Position numbers and translations under genes: made by a program. Below the pieces are notes generated by a model. That model was not told where the DNA came from. It made no database searches and saw only the letters and a list, made by a program, of their open reading frames with translations. DNA of 64,000 bases from CAZPUS01 sp964589825 (GTDB taxonomy: Bacteria; Fibrobacterota; Chitinivibrionia; Chitinivibrionales; WJKA01). Location: positions 1 to 64,000 of the forward strand of contig CAZPUS010000012.1 in NCBI GenBank assembly GCA_964589825.1. Reading direction: 5' to 3'. Position 1 is the stretch's first letter. Each line of letters opens with the position of its first letter. Below are positions 36,143-46,109 of the stretch, piece by piece.

Positions 36143-39100
36143 CCCTTTGTACCCCTTTTGTCCAACACTTCACGCACTGCGGCACCCAATTCCCTTTTTC
36201 GCAGCGGCTTCATCAACACCTTGTCGATGCATGCGGGTTTTTTGTGCTGCATATTCACCGTATTGCTGTAGCCTGTGCACAGAAGTACCGGAAGCCGGGG
36301 TGACTGTTCCTTTACTTTGGCGGCAAGCTCGAGCCCGGTCATATACGGCATAGCCTGATCGGTAATAAGCAGCTCGCAGCAGTATGGATCATTGGTAACC
36401 CGTTCAACGATTTCTCCCGGATAGGCACATGCGGTAACCGAATACCCGAGTGATGAGAGCATATCGGTGGCGCTATCCCTTATCATCGCTTCGTCGTCCA
36501 CGAATAATATCCGTTCACTGCCGTGTTCGATTTCACCATTTTCCTCTTCGGTGTGCAGTGGCTGCTGTTCACACACCGGGAAAAAAAACCTGAAGAGCGT
36601 CCCCTTTCCCTGTGCCGAATCGACAAAGATATTCCCATTATGCGCTTTCATGATACCAAACACCACCGCCAGCCCCATGCCCGTCCCCTCTCCCACCGGT
36701 TTATTGGTATAAAAGGGGTCGAACATTCTCTTCTGCACCGCTTCGGGTATACCCGTGCCGGTATCAGCCACCCCGATCACCGTATACTCGCCTGTGGGCA
36801 TGTCGCCAAGTATCCCCTGTACCGACTCGTCTGTTGTTTCGGAATATAGACTGAAGGTAAGTTCACCCTTTTGTTCCATTGCATAGGCCGCATTCGTGGC
36901 ACAATTCATCAACAGCTCGTGTATTTTGGTCGGATTGGCTTGTACGGCTTTTGCATCTTTTTTCAGATACGAATTGAAATGAATACTTGCAGGCAAAGAG
37001 GCCTTGAGCAGCGCAATCACTTCTTTTACCACCGGTCTCAGTGATGTCGACTCGAGCCGCTCATCACTCTGTCTGCTGAAGCTGAGAATCTGTCGCACCA
37101 GGTTTTTGGCCCGATCGGAGGCCTGCAGAATCTTTTCCTGATTTTTATACACTTTTGAGGACGGACCCACCATCTCCCGCGTCATATCGGCATAGCCTAT
37201 GACTGCACCGAGAATATTGTTGAAATCATGGGCGATTCCCCCGGCGAGCTGTCCGACCGCTTCCATCTTCTGTGCCTGCTGAAGGCGCTCCTGCAGGTGT
37301 TTCTGTTCGGTAATATCCAGATGCGTACCGCATGCCCGCAGCGGTTGTCCCCCTGCATCACGTTCGATCACCTTTCCCTTGTCCGATATCCAGACCCAGT
37401 CTCCCGATTTGTGCTTCATCCTGAATTGCGCTTCGTACGACTCAGCCTGCCCATACAGATGCGCATTCAATTTTTCCTCTGCCTGCGGAAAATCGTCAGG
37501 ATGCACCAGTCTTTTCCATGCATCGAGATTCTGGTCTATCTCGTCAAGTTCGAATCCCAGCATATCCGCCCAGCGCTCGTTGAAAACCACACGCCCGGAA
37601 GGTATATGGAAGTCCCATGTGCCGAGTTCACCGCCCTCGATGGTGAGATTGAGCCGCTGCTCGTTCTCGCGTAATGCATTCTCAGCTTTCTTGTATTCGG
37701 AAATATCCTGATGAACGCCGCACATCCTCACCGGATTACCCTTTTCGTCGCGTTCGATCACCTTGCCTTTATCATATATCCACACGATATCACCGGATTT
37801 ATGTCGCATTCTGAATTGTGCGGCATAGGCTTCTGTCTCGCCCCTTAAATGGGCATCTCGTTTCTCTTTGACTCCAGCCAGGTCCTCATCAACCATGAGG
37901 CTTTCAAGCTGTATGTGTTCGGCATCTATTTCTGAGAGATCATATCCCAGCATTTGAGCCCAGAGCGGGCCAAGGACGATCTCATTGGAAGGGATATGCC
38001 AGTCCCACATACCCAGCCCTCCTGCATCAATTGCGAGATTAAGACGCTGCTCGTTCTCGCGGATTTGCGCGTGCGCTTTCTCCCGCTCCGATATATCGCG
38101 CGCAATCGAGAGCACACGCAGCTGCCCCTCCATCTCCATAAGATGCGCGCTCACTTCCACGGGGATTTCATGCCCGTCTTTTGCACGATGACGTATCTCA
38201 AATGTCACACTGAAATCGGAAAACAATGATTTCATTATCTCCCGGATCCGCTGCGTTGCCGACCCGCAGTCTACATCGCGCGGCGTCATCTCCATAAACT
38301 CTTCCCGTGTATACCCCAGCATTCTGCATGCCACGTCATTTACTTCCACAAATTTTCCCGGCAGCTCGTCTTCGGTTATGCAATGCATATATATCGCATC
38401 GTTTGCATTGTGAAAGATATTGCGAAATTTACGCTCGCTTTCCCGTAACCGTTCAGCACGAGCATATTCCTGTGTTACATCGCGAAATACAAGAACCACG
38501 CCGCTAATACGGCCCTCGGCATCCCGTATCGGCGCACCGGAATCGGCAATCTGGTATCGGTTACCGTCTGCTGCAATAAGCATCGTATGATTCGCCAGCC
38601 CGACCACGTTACCCGAATCGAGTACTTTACGCACCGGATTCTGTACCCGTTCGCCTGTCTGGGCGTTTACGATATTGAACACCTCGGACAGGCACTTGCC
38701 TTTTGCATCACTGGCCTTAAACCCGGTCAGCGTGCAGGCAACCGGGTTCATCCGCACCACGTTTCCCTGAATATCGGTTGCGATCACCGCATCGCCGATC
38801 GAATCGAGCGTGATCCGCAAATTCTCTTCACTGCGTGCACTCGCCTTTTCCGCCCTGAGCCGTGCAATCGAAAAAGAGGCGATACTGACAATACCTTCGA
38901 TAATAAATGCATTATGCGACATCGCTTCCTCGGCAGCATCCGTGAGAATAGATATGCCCCCAAGATGCCGTGTACCATGCACAAATCCTGCGGTATATAC
39001 ATGACTGATACCAAGAAGCTTTTCAAGGGCGGTACACAGCGGTTTTGGCACTTTACGCGTGGAAAGGGCGTGAATACCGCCCGGAAGCAGTGACAGCTTT

Positions 39101-41082
39101 CCACCTCTGAAAAGCGAGACTTCCTCAGCCGACATGTCACTGAGTTTATACTCGGTTTTTCTGGGATCCATACCGAGCATGTCGACGATTTTTCGTATCG
39201 AAACATCGAGCCCATGGTAGGATGCTACCCGTAAAGACTCGTTATCATCATTGAATCTCGTTGCCAGCACAACCCCCTTGCCAAGCACGTCATTTATCGT
39301 CCGGGTCACGAGTGGATACACATCCTCTTCTCGTGTGATACGAAGCAGCTGCAACTGGAAATTGGTTATGCGTGTCTGGTCCCGCTGGCGCCGTTTTTGT
39401 TCGGTCACATCCCGCACGTTCTCCAGCACGTACTCGACCCGCCCTTCATGATCGAGGATAGGAACCACGCTTATCTCTTTTTCGCGTCCGTCAACCGGAT
39501 TGCGATCTTCGTACCATCGCGATTCCCCATCCCTGAACGTCTCCAGTACCGGACAGCCGGGGCATGCCGACATGCGGTGTTTTAATACCCGGTAGCAACA
39601 TGGTTTTTGCGTGCGCTGTGCCTCGGGAACCCAGCCATGATCTTTCCAGTTACTCAACACGACTCGAAGGTCTTTGTCAAGAACCACAAGAAGGCTGTCA
39701 ACCGCACCCAGTGTGCTTTCGAGCATCCCGTGATATTCTTCGCTCCTGCGCTGTGCACGTTTTTGTTCGGTAATATCGACTGCAAAGCCTTCTATTACCC
39801 ATGTGCCATCCCCACGCTGTTTCCGGACCCGCGCGTTCATCGATATCCATCCCCGGCTTCCGTCTATTCGCCTGGCCTGGTATTCAAAACCGGTTACCGC
39901 TCCCTCACGCTTCAGCGCATCTATGAACTCCGCTCTGCGTCCGGGATCCACATACAATTGCTGCGCGATATCGGTATAATTTTCCACTGCCTGCTGTACG
40001 GATGAAGCGCCGACCATACGCGCCATTTCCGGATTGACATGCAACACATCTCCGTCCGACGTCGTCACAAAAATGCCGACAGGTGCATTTTCGAACAGAT
40101 CACGGTATTTTTCTTCGCTCTCACTGAGGCTTTGATGTGTCTCCACCATCTCGGTACGGTCTTCGAGCGTACACAACACGTATTTCACCTGCCCCTGCGC
40201 ATCAAACAGCGGTGTCGCGTTTATGGAGAGGTGTATGCGTCTGCCGTCCGGTTGCTCGATTGAATGCTGTATGCCGAATACGGCGCTTTTTGTGGCCATA
40301 ACCCGTTGAAAAGGCAACTCGCTCTCTTTGAATACATCGCCCTGGTAGTTGGTAATGTTCCATTCGGGGCCATTGTAAGTACGGGAGGTAAGCTCGGACA
40401 GGGTGAGCCCCAGTAGTTGCTGCGCACGCGTATTTGCCTGTACTATCGCTCCGGTCGTGTCGAGTATGGTTATGGCGAGCGGACTCGCTTCCATGAGACT
40501 GTCGCGCAAATGGTGCTCCTGCTGCAGCGAAGATGTCAGCTCATCCCGCTGTGTCGCAAGCTCGAGCGCATAACGTGCATACCCGACATCTCCGGCAACT
40601 TCACCGAACAGTTCCTTTTCCTCTTCATCGTCATAAAACTCTCTGGGTATCGACACGCCGAGGACCCCGTACGTACGGTCCTTGTAGCGAAGACATGAAC
40701 ACATCCCGCTCCTTCCTTCATAATTGCCCGAGAGCGGGCAGTCGGTACATTCCGCCGCGGGCTCGCGTATCTGTACAAGACCGTGGCATTCATGCGCTCT
40801 TTTCACACACAAAGGGAAACTGCCGTCACGTATCCGCTCACGAAATACGGAAAACGAACTGCCCATGCCCGATTCGTATACCTCTGTGAGACGCCCGTTG
40901 CCGTCAAAGCAGAGAATCCACGCATTGTAATAGCCGCGTGTATCGGTGAGGCAGTTACAGACCCCCTGTAACAGTTCTGCGTGTGAAGACGAATGGGTAA
41001 TAAGCTGATTGACGTTGCGAATCGCCCGGAGTACCCGGTTCAAATGCGCCAGACGTCTGCTGTCGTCACGTTCAGCAGTCAT
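36136..41082 (-). CDS. Giant soluble multi-PAS/GAF hybrid histidine kinase 3
   Basis: 1648 residues with no membrane helix, so probably cytoplasmic. Order: GAF with cysteine cluster CTDCPLSGNY...MCSC (1-190), two PAS, a Cys-PAS (CPGCPVLETF, about 455-570), a second GAF (580-750), then four more PAS. The last two PAS are a recent tandem duplication (QRLNLAIDAGGLG / QRLNLTIEGGELG). HisKA (GQLAGGIAHDFNNILGA), HATPase (GTGMGLAVVFG) and a receiver (LLITDQAMP, LMKPL) close the protein. AAGG precedes the ATG. No cognate regulator is adjacent. The HD-GYP gene lies downstream. Confidence 0.88.
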   Translation of the reverse strand: MTAERDDSRRLAHLNRVLRAIRNVNQLITHSSSHAELLQGVCNCLTDTRGYYNAWILCFDGNGRLTEVYESGMGSSFSVFRERIRDGSFPLCVKRAHECHGLVQIREPAAECTDCPLSGNYEGRSGMCSCLRYKDRTYGVLGVSIPREFYDDEEEKELFGEVAGDVGYARYALELATQRDELTSSLQQEHHLRDSLMEASPLAITILDTTGAIVQANTRAQQLLGLTLSELTSRTYNGPEWNITNYQGDVFKESELPFQRVMATKSAVFGIQHSIEQPDGRRIHLSINATPLFDAQGQVKYVLCTLEDRTEMVETHQSLSESEEKYRDLFENAPVGIFVTTSDGDVLHVNPEMARMVGASSVQQAVENYTDIAQQLYVDPGRRAEFIDALKREGAVTGFEYQARRIDGSRGWISMNARVRKQRGDGTWVIEGFAVDITEQKRAQRRSEEYHGMLESTLGAVDSLLVVLDKDLRVVLSNWKDHGWVPEAQRTQKPCCYRVLKHRMSACPGCPVLETFRDGESRWYEDRNPVDGREKEISVVPILDHEGRVEYVLENVRDVTEQKRRQRDQTRITNFQLQLLRITREEDVYPLVTRTINDVLGKGVVLATRFNDDNESLRVASYHGLDVSIRKIVDMLGMDPRKTEYKLSDMSAEEVSLFRGGKLSLLPGGIHALSTRKVPKPLCTALEKLLGISHVYTAGFVHGTRHLGGISILTDAAEEAMSHNAFIIEGIVSIASFSIARLRAEKASARSEENLRITLDSIGDAVIATDIQGNVVRMNPVACTLTGFKASDAKGKCLSEVFNIVNAQTGERVQNPVRKVLDSGNVVGLANHTMLIAADGNRYQIADSGAPIRDAEGRISGVVLVFRDVTQEYARAERLRESERKFRNIFHNANDAIYMHCITEDELPGKFVEVNDVACRMLGYTREEFMEMTPRDVDCGSATQRIREIMKSLFSDFSVTFEIRHRAKDGHEIPVEVSAHLMEMEGQLRVLSIARDISEREKAHAQIRENEQRLNLAIDAGGLGMWDWHIPSNEIVLGPLWAQMLGYDLSEIDAEHIQLESLMVDEDLAGVKEKRDAHLRGETEAYAAQFRMRHKSGDIVWIYDKGKVIERDEKGNPVRMCGVHQDISEYKKAENALRENEQRLNLTIEGGELGTWDFHIPSGRVVFNERWADMLGFELDEIDQNLDAWKRLVHPDDFPQAEEKLNAHLYGQAESYEAQFRMKHKSGDWVWISDKGKVIERDAGGQPLRACGTHLDITEQKHLQERLQQAQKMEAVGQLAGGIAHDFNNILGAVIGYADMTREMVGPSSKVYKNQEKILQASDRAKNLVRQILSFSRQSDERLESTSLRPVVKEVIALLKASLPASIHFNSYLKKDAKAVQANPTKIHELLMNCATNAAYAMEQKGELTFSLYSETTDESVQGILGDMPTGEYTVIGVADTGTGIPEAVQKRMFDPFYTNKPVGEGTGMGLAVVFGIMKAHNGNIFVDSAQGKGTLFRFFFPVCEQQPLHTEEENGEIEHGSERILFVDDEAMIRDSATDMLSSLGYSVTACAYPGEIVERVTNDPYCCELLITDQAMPYMTGLELAAKVKEQSPRLPVLLCTGYSNTVNMQHKKPACIDKVLMKPLRKRELGAAVREVLDKRGTKGW

Positions 41083-41294
41083 TTTTAACCTTTGTTAAAA
41101 CATGCGTACGGTTATTTGAGATATGCAGCAAGTTCAATCTGCCGGCAGCCAATTGAACGGAGATGCGGCTGCCCTGGTCATAAAATATATAAAAAGCGGA
41201 TATGTCCCGCGGGAATATGAGTTCGATTATCCTCAATCCTCACGCCTCGAGTTTTTATGCAGGTACACCACATTTCTGAGTCGCATTTGACCAC

Positions 41295-42881
41295 TCAAAA
41301 AAGATTGCCCGGATTCAGTATCCCCTGTGGATCCAGTATCGATTTAATTCTCTGCATCTGCGATATGGCCATTTCTCCGTACATTCGCTGCAGATATTCT
41401 CTCTTTATTTTCCCGATGCCGTGTTCAGCCGACACGGTTCCGCCGTGCGCAACGGCCTCCTGCATTATATCGCGGTAGGTCTCCAGTGCCCGGGAAAGCT
41501 CGTCCCGGCTTGCCGGAATCATGTTGCAGTGAAGATGATAGTCTCCCAGATGCCCGAATATCACCCGTTCTATCTCTCTGGCCTCGACCATGGCCAGTGT
41601 TTTGTAAAAAAAATCCTTGAATTCGGACGACGGTATGGCACTGTCGGTGCCGATCTTGCGAATTTCGCTGTTTTGGGCCTTGCGTTGTGCGATAATCGTA
41701 TTCACGAGTTCGGGGACCGCGTGACGAAACTCCTGCAGCCGCCGACGTTCGTGCGGCTCGATGCCCGACCAGGTATGGCCGAACGGTGCCCCGCATTTGT
41801 CAAACTTCGGTTCGAGCGCACGCAGTTTTTTATAAGGATCGGGTCGATCCGCCGACCGATCTCCTGCCGAATGATCTGCTTGATCCGAAGCGGTGTCCAT
41901 GCGCAGTTCCCAGAAAAGCGCACAACGGGTGCCCCGGGGGCGGGCAGCCAGCGCGACATTCAGACGACTTCGATACGTGTCCAAAAATTCGAGCGCAGAG
42001 ACATCGAAATATTCGATCGCCAGCGTCTCCTCATTCGCCCTGAGCATATCGGCACAGGCAAATGCCGTCTCACGATCCGATACAAACGAAAGACCCGAAA
42101 CGGTCTCATGGCGCGGGGAGAGATAAATGCCGATTTCGCAGAAAATACCCAGGGTGCCCTCCGATCCGATAAAAAGATCGAGCAGATCCATGTCCGGTGA
42201 AGAAAAATACCCCGAGGCATTTTTAATTCCCGGCCCTGTGTACGAGGGCCGTGGCACGCATATCTGTGATCCCTGGTCGGTCCGTGCACACATAACCCCC
42301 TCATTGTCACACCGATGCGCTCCCCTGCACAGCGTTATCGTCTCCCCGGATGCCAGCACCATCGACACACGTGCGATATGTCTGCGTGTGGCGCCGTAAT
42401 GAAAACTGCGCGCGCCCGAGGCATTCGTTGCGACCGTACCGCCAAGCTGGGCGCTCATCTCCGTAGGATCGGGAGGATAGAGCCACGCACCGGGTTGAAC
42501 TGCCTGCCCGTGTTCCACATTTGTATGCCCCGAAGGATCCAGCAGAAAATCATCGATCCGGCGCAATGTCACACCGGGTTGACACACCAGTACGGGATTG
42601 TTCTTCCCGTCTTGCTCTACTCTCTTTATGGCATTCATACGTGCAAAGCTGATCACAGACGTATCCTCTGCCGGTGCCGCACCGCCGGTAATGCCGGTCT
42701 GTGCACCGGCTACCGTAACGCCGCATCCTTCTTCGCGTGCCGCAGTGACAACCTGCGCAATATCTTCGGGAGTTTCGACATAATATACCGCACGAGGTGT
42801 TCCGAACCGTGTACGCGCCTCATCGGTCATAATATCGGAAGCATACGTACGAATGTCCTCTTTGCCTTTAATAACTTTCAT
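41295..42881 (-). CDS. FAD-binding oxidase, GlcD/D-lactate dehydrogenase-like
   Basis: About 528 residues. A PCMH-type FAD domain holds VYYVETPEDIAQVV, VTVAGAQTGITGGAAP and QLGGTVATNASGARSFHYG. The C-terminal FAD-oxidase domain ends VSAEHGIGKIKREYL and ILDPQGILNPGNLF. These signatures fit glycolate or D-lactate dehydrogenase-type flavoenzymes. The exact 2-hydroxyacid is unknown. A hydrophilic insertion rich in Asp/Ser/Arg (DQADHSAGDRSADRPD) breaks the cap region. The frame is open to 42974 (GTG/ATG), which would add 31 residues; neither start has a strong ribosome site. I chose the ATG at 42881 because the family usually begins there. Confidence 0.85.
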   Translation of the reverse strand: MKVIKGKEDIRTYASDIMTDEARTRFGTPRAVYYVETPEDIAQVVTAAREEGCGVTVAGAQTGITGGAAPAEDTSVISFARMNAIKRVEQDGKNNPVLVCQPGVTLRRIDDFLLDPSGHTNVEHGQAVQPGAWLYPPDPTEMSAQLGGTVATNASGARSFHYGATRRHIARVSMVLASGETITLCRGAHRCDNEGVMCARTDQGSQICVPRPSYTGPGIKNASGYFSSPDMDLLDLFIGSEGTLGIFCEIGIYLSPRHETVSGLSFVSDRETAFACADMLRANEETLAIEYFDVSALEFLDTYRSRLNVALAARPRGTRCALFWELRMDTASDQADHSAGDRSADRPDPYKKLRALEPKFDKCGAPFGHTWSGIEPHERRRLQEFRHAVPELVNTIIAQRKAQNSEIRKIGTDSAIPSSEFKDFFYKTLAMVEAREIERVIFGHLGDYHLHCNMIPASRDELSRALETYRDIMQEAVAHGGTVSAEHGIGKIKREYLQRMYGEMAISQMQRIKSILDPQGILNPGNLF

Positions 42882-43238
42882 ATACCTAAAATAGTATCTG
42901 TCTTCACTCTCGTCCGCGGGAAATAGTGTTTCAGCAATGTAATGACGGTCATAAAATCTTACAACGCGCATCACATACGAAGTTATGGCCTGCGTTCCAG
43001 ACGAACCTGCAGGTCAATCATTGCAGGGGGTTCGTAAATACCGCGTATATGCATCACATACGCGGTACAAAGCCCGAATTTAGCGCTCTCAGAGAATAAA
43101 GGAACGTTGCATTATATTTTTTCTCGATTTCGTAAAATCTTGCTCTTTGTCCGTTGCAGGTATGATTAATTATTTTATCTGTATAACTGCACAAACAGGC
43201 TGTTTTCTCACCTCTATCTCCACAAGGAGTATTCCGTT

Positions 43239-43562
43239 ATGCCACACGAAATATCCGAAAACGACTTTCAGTCGGAAGTACTCGACTCTCAGGTTCCTGT
43301 ACTCGTCGATTTCTGGGCGCCCTGGTGCGGTCCGTGCCGTATGCTGACGCCGATTCTCGAAAAACTCGACGATGCATTCAAAGAAAGCGCAAAGGTCGTT
43401 AAAGTCAACGTTGACGACAGTCCCTCTATTGCCAGCAAATTCGGTATAACGAGCATACCTACGGTCATTATATTCAACAAGGGTGAAGTGGCGGAGCAGT
43501 TCGTCGGCGTACAGACCGAGTCGACCTACAAAAATGCGGTCGATTCGCTGGCCAACAGCTGA
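43239..43562 (+). CDS. trxA: Thioredoxin
   Basis: 107 residues, single thioredoxin fold. The redox site is W29-C30-G-P-C33 in FWAPWCGPCRML. The cis-Pro lies in TSIPTVIIFNKGE. It reduces cytoplasmic disulfides and donates electrons to reductases. AAGGAG precedes the ATG. The neighbour downstream is an exported beta-helix protein. A repeat fragment begins directly after the stop codon. Confidence 0.96.
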   Translation: MPHEISENDFQSEVLDSQVPVLVDFWAPWCGPCRMLTPILEKLDDAFKESAKVVKVNVDDSPSIASKFGITSIPTVIIFNKGEVAEQFVGVQTESTYKNAVDSLANS

Positions 43563-43590
43563 TTTCGCGAACAAACGCGCTCAATTCAGG
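43563..43590 (+). repeat. Right-end fragment of the dispersed repeat (copy G)
   Basis: GCGAACAAACGCG then CTCAATTCAGG matches the conserved right terminal end. It starts immediately after the trxA stop. No left half is visible. Confidence 0.55.
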
Positions 43591-43647
43591 TTTTATTCGC
43601 ATCCGCCGCTGCGCTGCGGTCCAAAACCCGGTACCGGCAGAACTACT

Positions 43648-44412
43648 ATGCCCACGCACAGTGCAGACACCATACACGCTGCAAACACAAAAGGGTGTGT
43701 CGGCCCTTATCGGGGCATATCCCTCGTCCTTATGGTGATATGTCTCCTTGCGGGGGTGTCGTCTCCCGCCCGGGAGCGGACGCGCATATCGATCGCGCGG
43801 GATACCGTATTCACCGCCGATTTTATAATTCCTGCATATACGACTTGCACTATCGAGCCGGGTGTGGAAATACGATTTGACGGCATGTACCAATGCCGGG
43901 TCGAAGGGCTGCTTCTCGCGCATGGACGTGCAGAACGTCCCATTCTCTTTTCTGCAAAGGATCGACCCGTGGGATCGAATGCGCATCCGCAGTGGAAAGG
44001 GCTGTGCATCCGGGGTGAGGCTGCCCACGCGGCATTATCCCATTGCACAATCGAAGGGGCAAAAAAAAATATCGTGTATAATTGCTCACCGGTTTTTTCG
44101 GACTGCCGCTTCAGCAACAATCATTTTGCGCTCTACTGTGCAAAAAACGCCTCTGCCCACATCACGCGATGTCGTATCGAAGAGAATGCCTACGGACTAG
44201 TGTCGGACAATGCGGCTCCTGTTGCGTACGACAACCACATTCTCAATAACAGCGTGGGGATTTCGATACGCATGGAGGGACGTATCGTTGCGGGCAGAAA
44301 CATCATCGCCCGTAACGACACCAACAGGATAAAGGATACGTGGCTGGGGGGTGCGTCTCACCCGCTTCCGGCAATGCAGCAGCTGTGGGAATCGATCGAA
44401 GAGGTGAAATAG
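43648..44412 (+). CDS. Exported right-handed beta-helix protein
   Basis: 254 residues from the ATG at 43648. The frame is open further upstream but overlaps trxA there. The N-terminus has a membrane or signal segment (ISLVLMVICLLAGVSS). The rest shows parallel beta-helix features: IEPGVEIRFDG, LLAHGRAERPILFSAKD, WKGLCIRG, then short turns ALSHCTIEGAKKNIVYN, FSDCRFSNNHFALYC, ITRCRIEENAYGLV, YDNHILNNSVGISI. NosD/pectate-lyase-like folds often bind or cleave polysaccharide, but no catalytic residues can be assigned. The weak ribosome site and unusual cysteines in the turns are noted. Confidence 0.72.
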   Translation: MPTHSADTIHAANTKGCVGPYRGISLVLMVICLLAGVSSPARERTRISIARDTVFTADFIIPAYTTCTIEPGVEIRFDGMYQCRVEGLLLAHGRAERPILFSAKDRPVGSNAHPQWKGLCIRGEAAHAALSHCTIEGAKKNIVYNCSPVFSDCRFSNNHFALYCAKNASAHITRCRIEENAYGLVSDNAAPVAYDNHILNNSVGISIRMEGRIVAGRNIIARNDTNRIKDTWLGGASHPLPAMQQLWESIEEVK

Positions 44413-44416
44413 CCTT

Positions 44417-44462
44417 TTACCCGGATTGATTGAGAGATTGTGATGACGAAGGCTGTGGTGGT
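44417..44462 (+). repeat. Possible diverged left end of the dispersed repeat
   Basis: CCGGATTGATTGAGAGATTG then TGATGACGAAGGCTGTGGTG resembles the left end with a small insertion. Weak on its own; included because other copies sit in similar gene-end positions. Confidence 0.25.
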
Positions 44463-44490
44463 CGCAACCACAATGGTTGCGCAAGGCTTA

Positions 44491-45270
44491 TCAGTAGGTA
44501 GTTCTTACCGCAACACCCCGCGAGCCGAGGTACTGCTTAAGCCCGTCGATAGAATATTCATCGTAATGCAGAATCGAGGCGACAAGTGCGGCATCCGCCT
44601 TCCCGTCGGTAAGCACTTCGCACAGATGCGCGGGTTTACCTCCCCCTCCCGACGCGATCACCGGTATACCGACCGCCTCGGCCACCATGGCGGTCAACTC
44701 TATATCATAGCCTTCCCTGGTTCCATCCGCGTCAATCGAATTGACAACCAGCTCCCCCGCACCAAGTGCCTGCCCGCGACGAGCCCATTCGATGGCGTCG
44801 ATACCCATGGGGGTACGCCCGCCGTGAATAACGATTTCGAACCCCGAAGGAACGGTATCACTCTTTTCACTTCTGCGTACATCCATCGAAAGCACCACAC
44901 ACTGGGCACCGAACGCTTCGCTCGCCTCTTCGATCACCTGTGGATTTTGTACTGCGGCAGTATTAAAATTGACTTTTTCGGCTCCTGCGAGCAATACCTT
45001 TCTGGCATCCTCCACGCTTTTTAGACCACCGCCAACCGAAAAAGGAATAAATATCTGTGAGGCCACCTTGTCGACCACGTCACACATAATATCACGTTTT
45101 TCATAGGATGCGGTTATATCATAAAAGACAAGTTCGTCAATACCGTTTTCATAATACCGCCGGGCAGCCTGAACCGGATCGCCGATATCCTTAGTATCCA
45201 CGAATTTTATGCTTTTGGCCAGATTCCCCGCACGTACATCGAGGCAGGCGATTATTCGTTTTCTCAGCAT
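44491..45270 (-). CDS. hisF: Imidazole glycerol phosphate synthase subunit HisF
   Basis: 259 residues from the ATG at 45270. The HisF cyclase makes IGP and AICAR from PRFAR using ammonia from HisH. D11 (IIACLDVRAG) and the second catalytic Asp in NSIDADGTREGYD are present, as are FIPFSVGGGL and IASGGGG phosphate loops. The first strand reads AKSIKFVDTKDIGDP, like the HisF subtype with DELVFYDITAS known from deltaproteobacteria. The start overlaps the hisH stop (ATGCTGA), which sets it. No other his gene is in the window. Confidence 0.92.
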   Translation of the reverse strand: MLRKRIIACLDVRAGNLAKSIKFVDTKDIGDPVQAARRYYENGIDELVFYDITASYEKRDIMCDVVDKVASQIFIPFSVGGGLKSVEDARKVLLAGAEKVNFNTAAVQNPQVIEEASEAFGAQCVVLSMDVRRSEKSDTVPSGFEIVIHGGRTPMGIDAIEWARRGQALGAGELVVNSIDADGTREGYDIELTAMVAEAVGIPVIASGGGGKPAHLCEVLTDGKADAALVASILHYDEYSIDGLKQYLGSRGVAVRTTY

Positions 45271-45890
45271 ACGCATCCATCCCATTCCAAAAAGTTACGA
45301 AGTATCCGCAAACCAATTTTGCCGCTTTTTTCAGGATGAAACTGTGTGGCAAAAAGATTCTCGTGTCCGATCGCGGCGGCGAATTCTATACCCCCGTACT
45401 CGCACCGGGCCATCACGTCCCGCTGCTGCGAAGGGACTGGATAGTACGAATGTACAAAATAAAACTCATCGTCCGGGCTGACACCTTCGAGCAGGGGATG
45501 GGCCCTGAGATCGTACACACCGTTCCATCCGATCTGGGGTATTTTCATTGCCGGATCACTCGCAACGAATCGTCTGCATTCACCGGCAATGATATCGAGA
45601 CAGGTGGTATCACCTTCCTCGGAATACGAAAGTATTATCTGCGTACCGAGACAAATCCCCAGAACCGGTTTTTTCTCCTTCCAGGCCTGATCAAGCGCGG
45701 TATCAAGCCCGCGCTCGCGCAGGACACGCACCGCACGTGCCGCGTGTCCCACACCGGGGAATATTACCCGCCGGGCTTTCGCGATCTCTGCAGGATTCGA
45801 TGTTATAACCGCTTCGGTCCCGCAAAAGGCGCACGCACGCTGCACCGAGGTGAGGTTTCCTGCATCGTAATCTATTATCGCAGTGGACAT
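45264..45890 (-). CDS. hisH: Imidazole glycerol phosphate synthase subunit HisH
   Basis: 208 residues; the glutaminase that feeds ammonia to HisF. The nucleophile is C80 in VLGICLGTQ, and the His and Glu of the triad are in ATQFHPEKSG. VIFPGVGHA and YFVHSYYPV are also family marks. Two ATGs are possible (45896 and 45890). The second has GGAG at nine bases and gives the typical MxxAIIDYDAGN start. It is coupled to hisF by a seven-base overlap. Confidence 0.92.
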   Translation of the reverse strand: MSTAIIDYDAGNLTSVQRACAFCGTEAVITSNPAEIAKARRVIFPGVGHAARAVRVLRERGLDTALDQAWKEKKPVLGICLGTQIILSYSEEGDTTCLDIIAGECRRFVASDPAMKIPQIGWNGVYDLRAHPLLEGVSPDDEFYFVHSYYPVPSQQRDVMARCEYGGIEFAAAIGHENLFATQFHPEKSGKIGLRILRNFLEWDGCVC

Positions 45891-45937
45891 GGTCATTTTC
45901 TCCGGTTATTCGAATATGAAACACCGTATTATAAATG

Positions 45938-46097
45938 CATGAGTTAAGCGGTTGTTTTGATGAATGCAGCGGTGAGCCGTGCTGCTATTGTGTTTTCGAA
46001 AACCATTGGCAACCTGGTTGGTTGTCTCATGATTTTCGAAAATAGTAGAGTAATGCGGATTGCAGCAAATTGCGAGAACAAAACCGCTCAATTCAGG
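45938..46097 (+). repeat. Dispersed TIR repeat, copy C (160 bp)
   Basis: The left end is CATGAGTTAAGCGGTTGTTT followed by TGATGAATGCAGCGG. The centre is CAACCTGGTTGGTTG. The right end is AAAACCGCTCAATTCAGG, the exact inverse of the copy E left end over 16 bases. Confidence 0.7.
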
Positions 46098-46109
46098 AAA
46101 TAGCAACAG

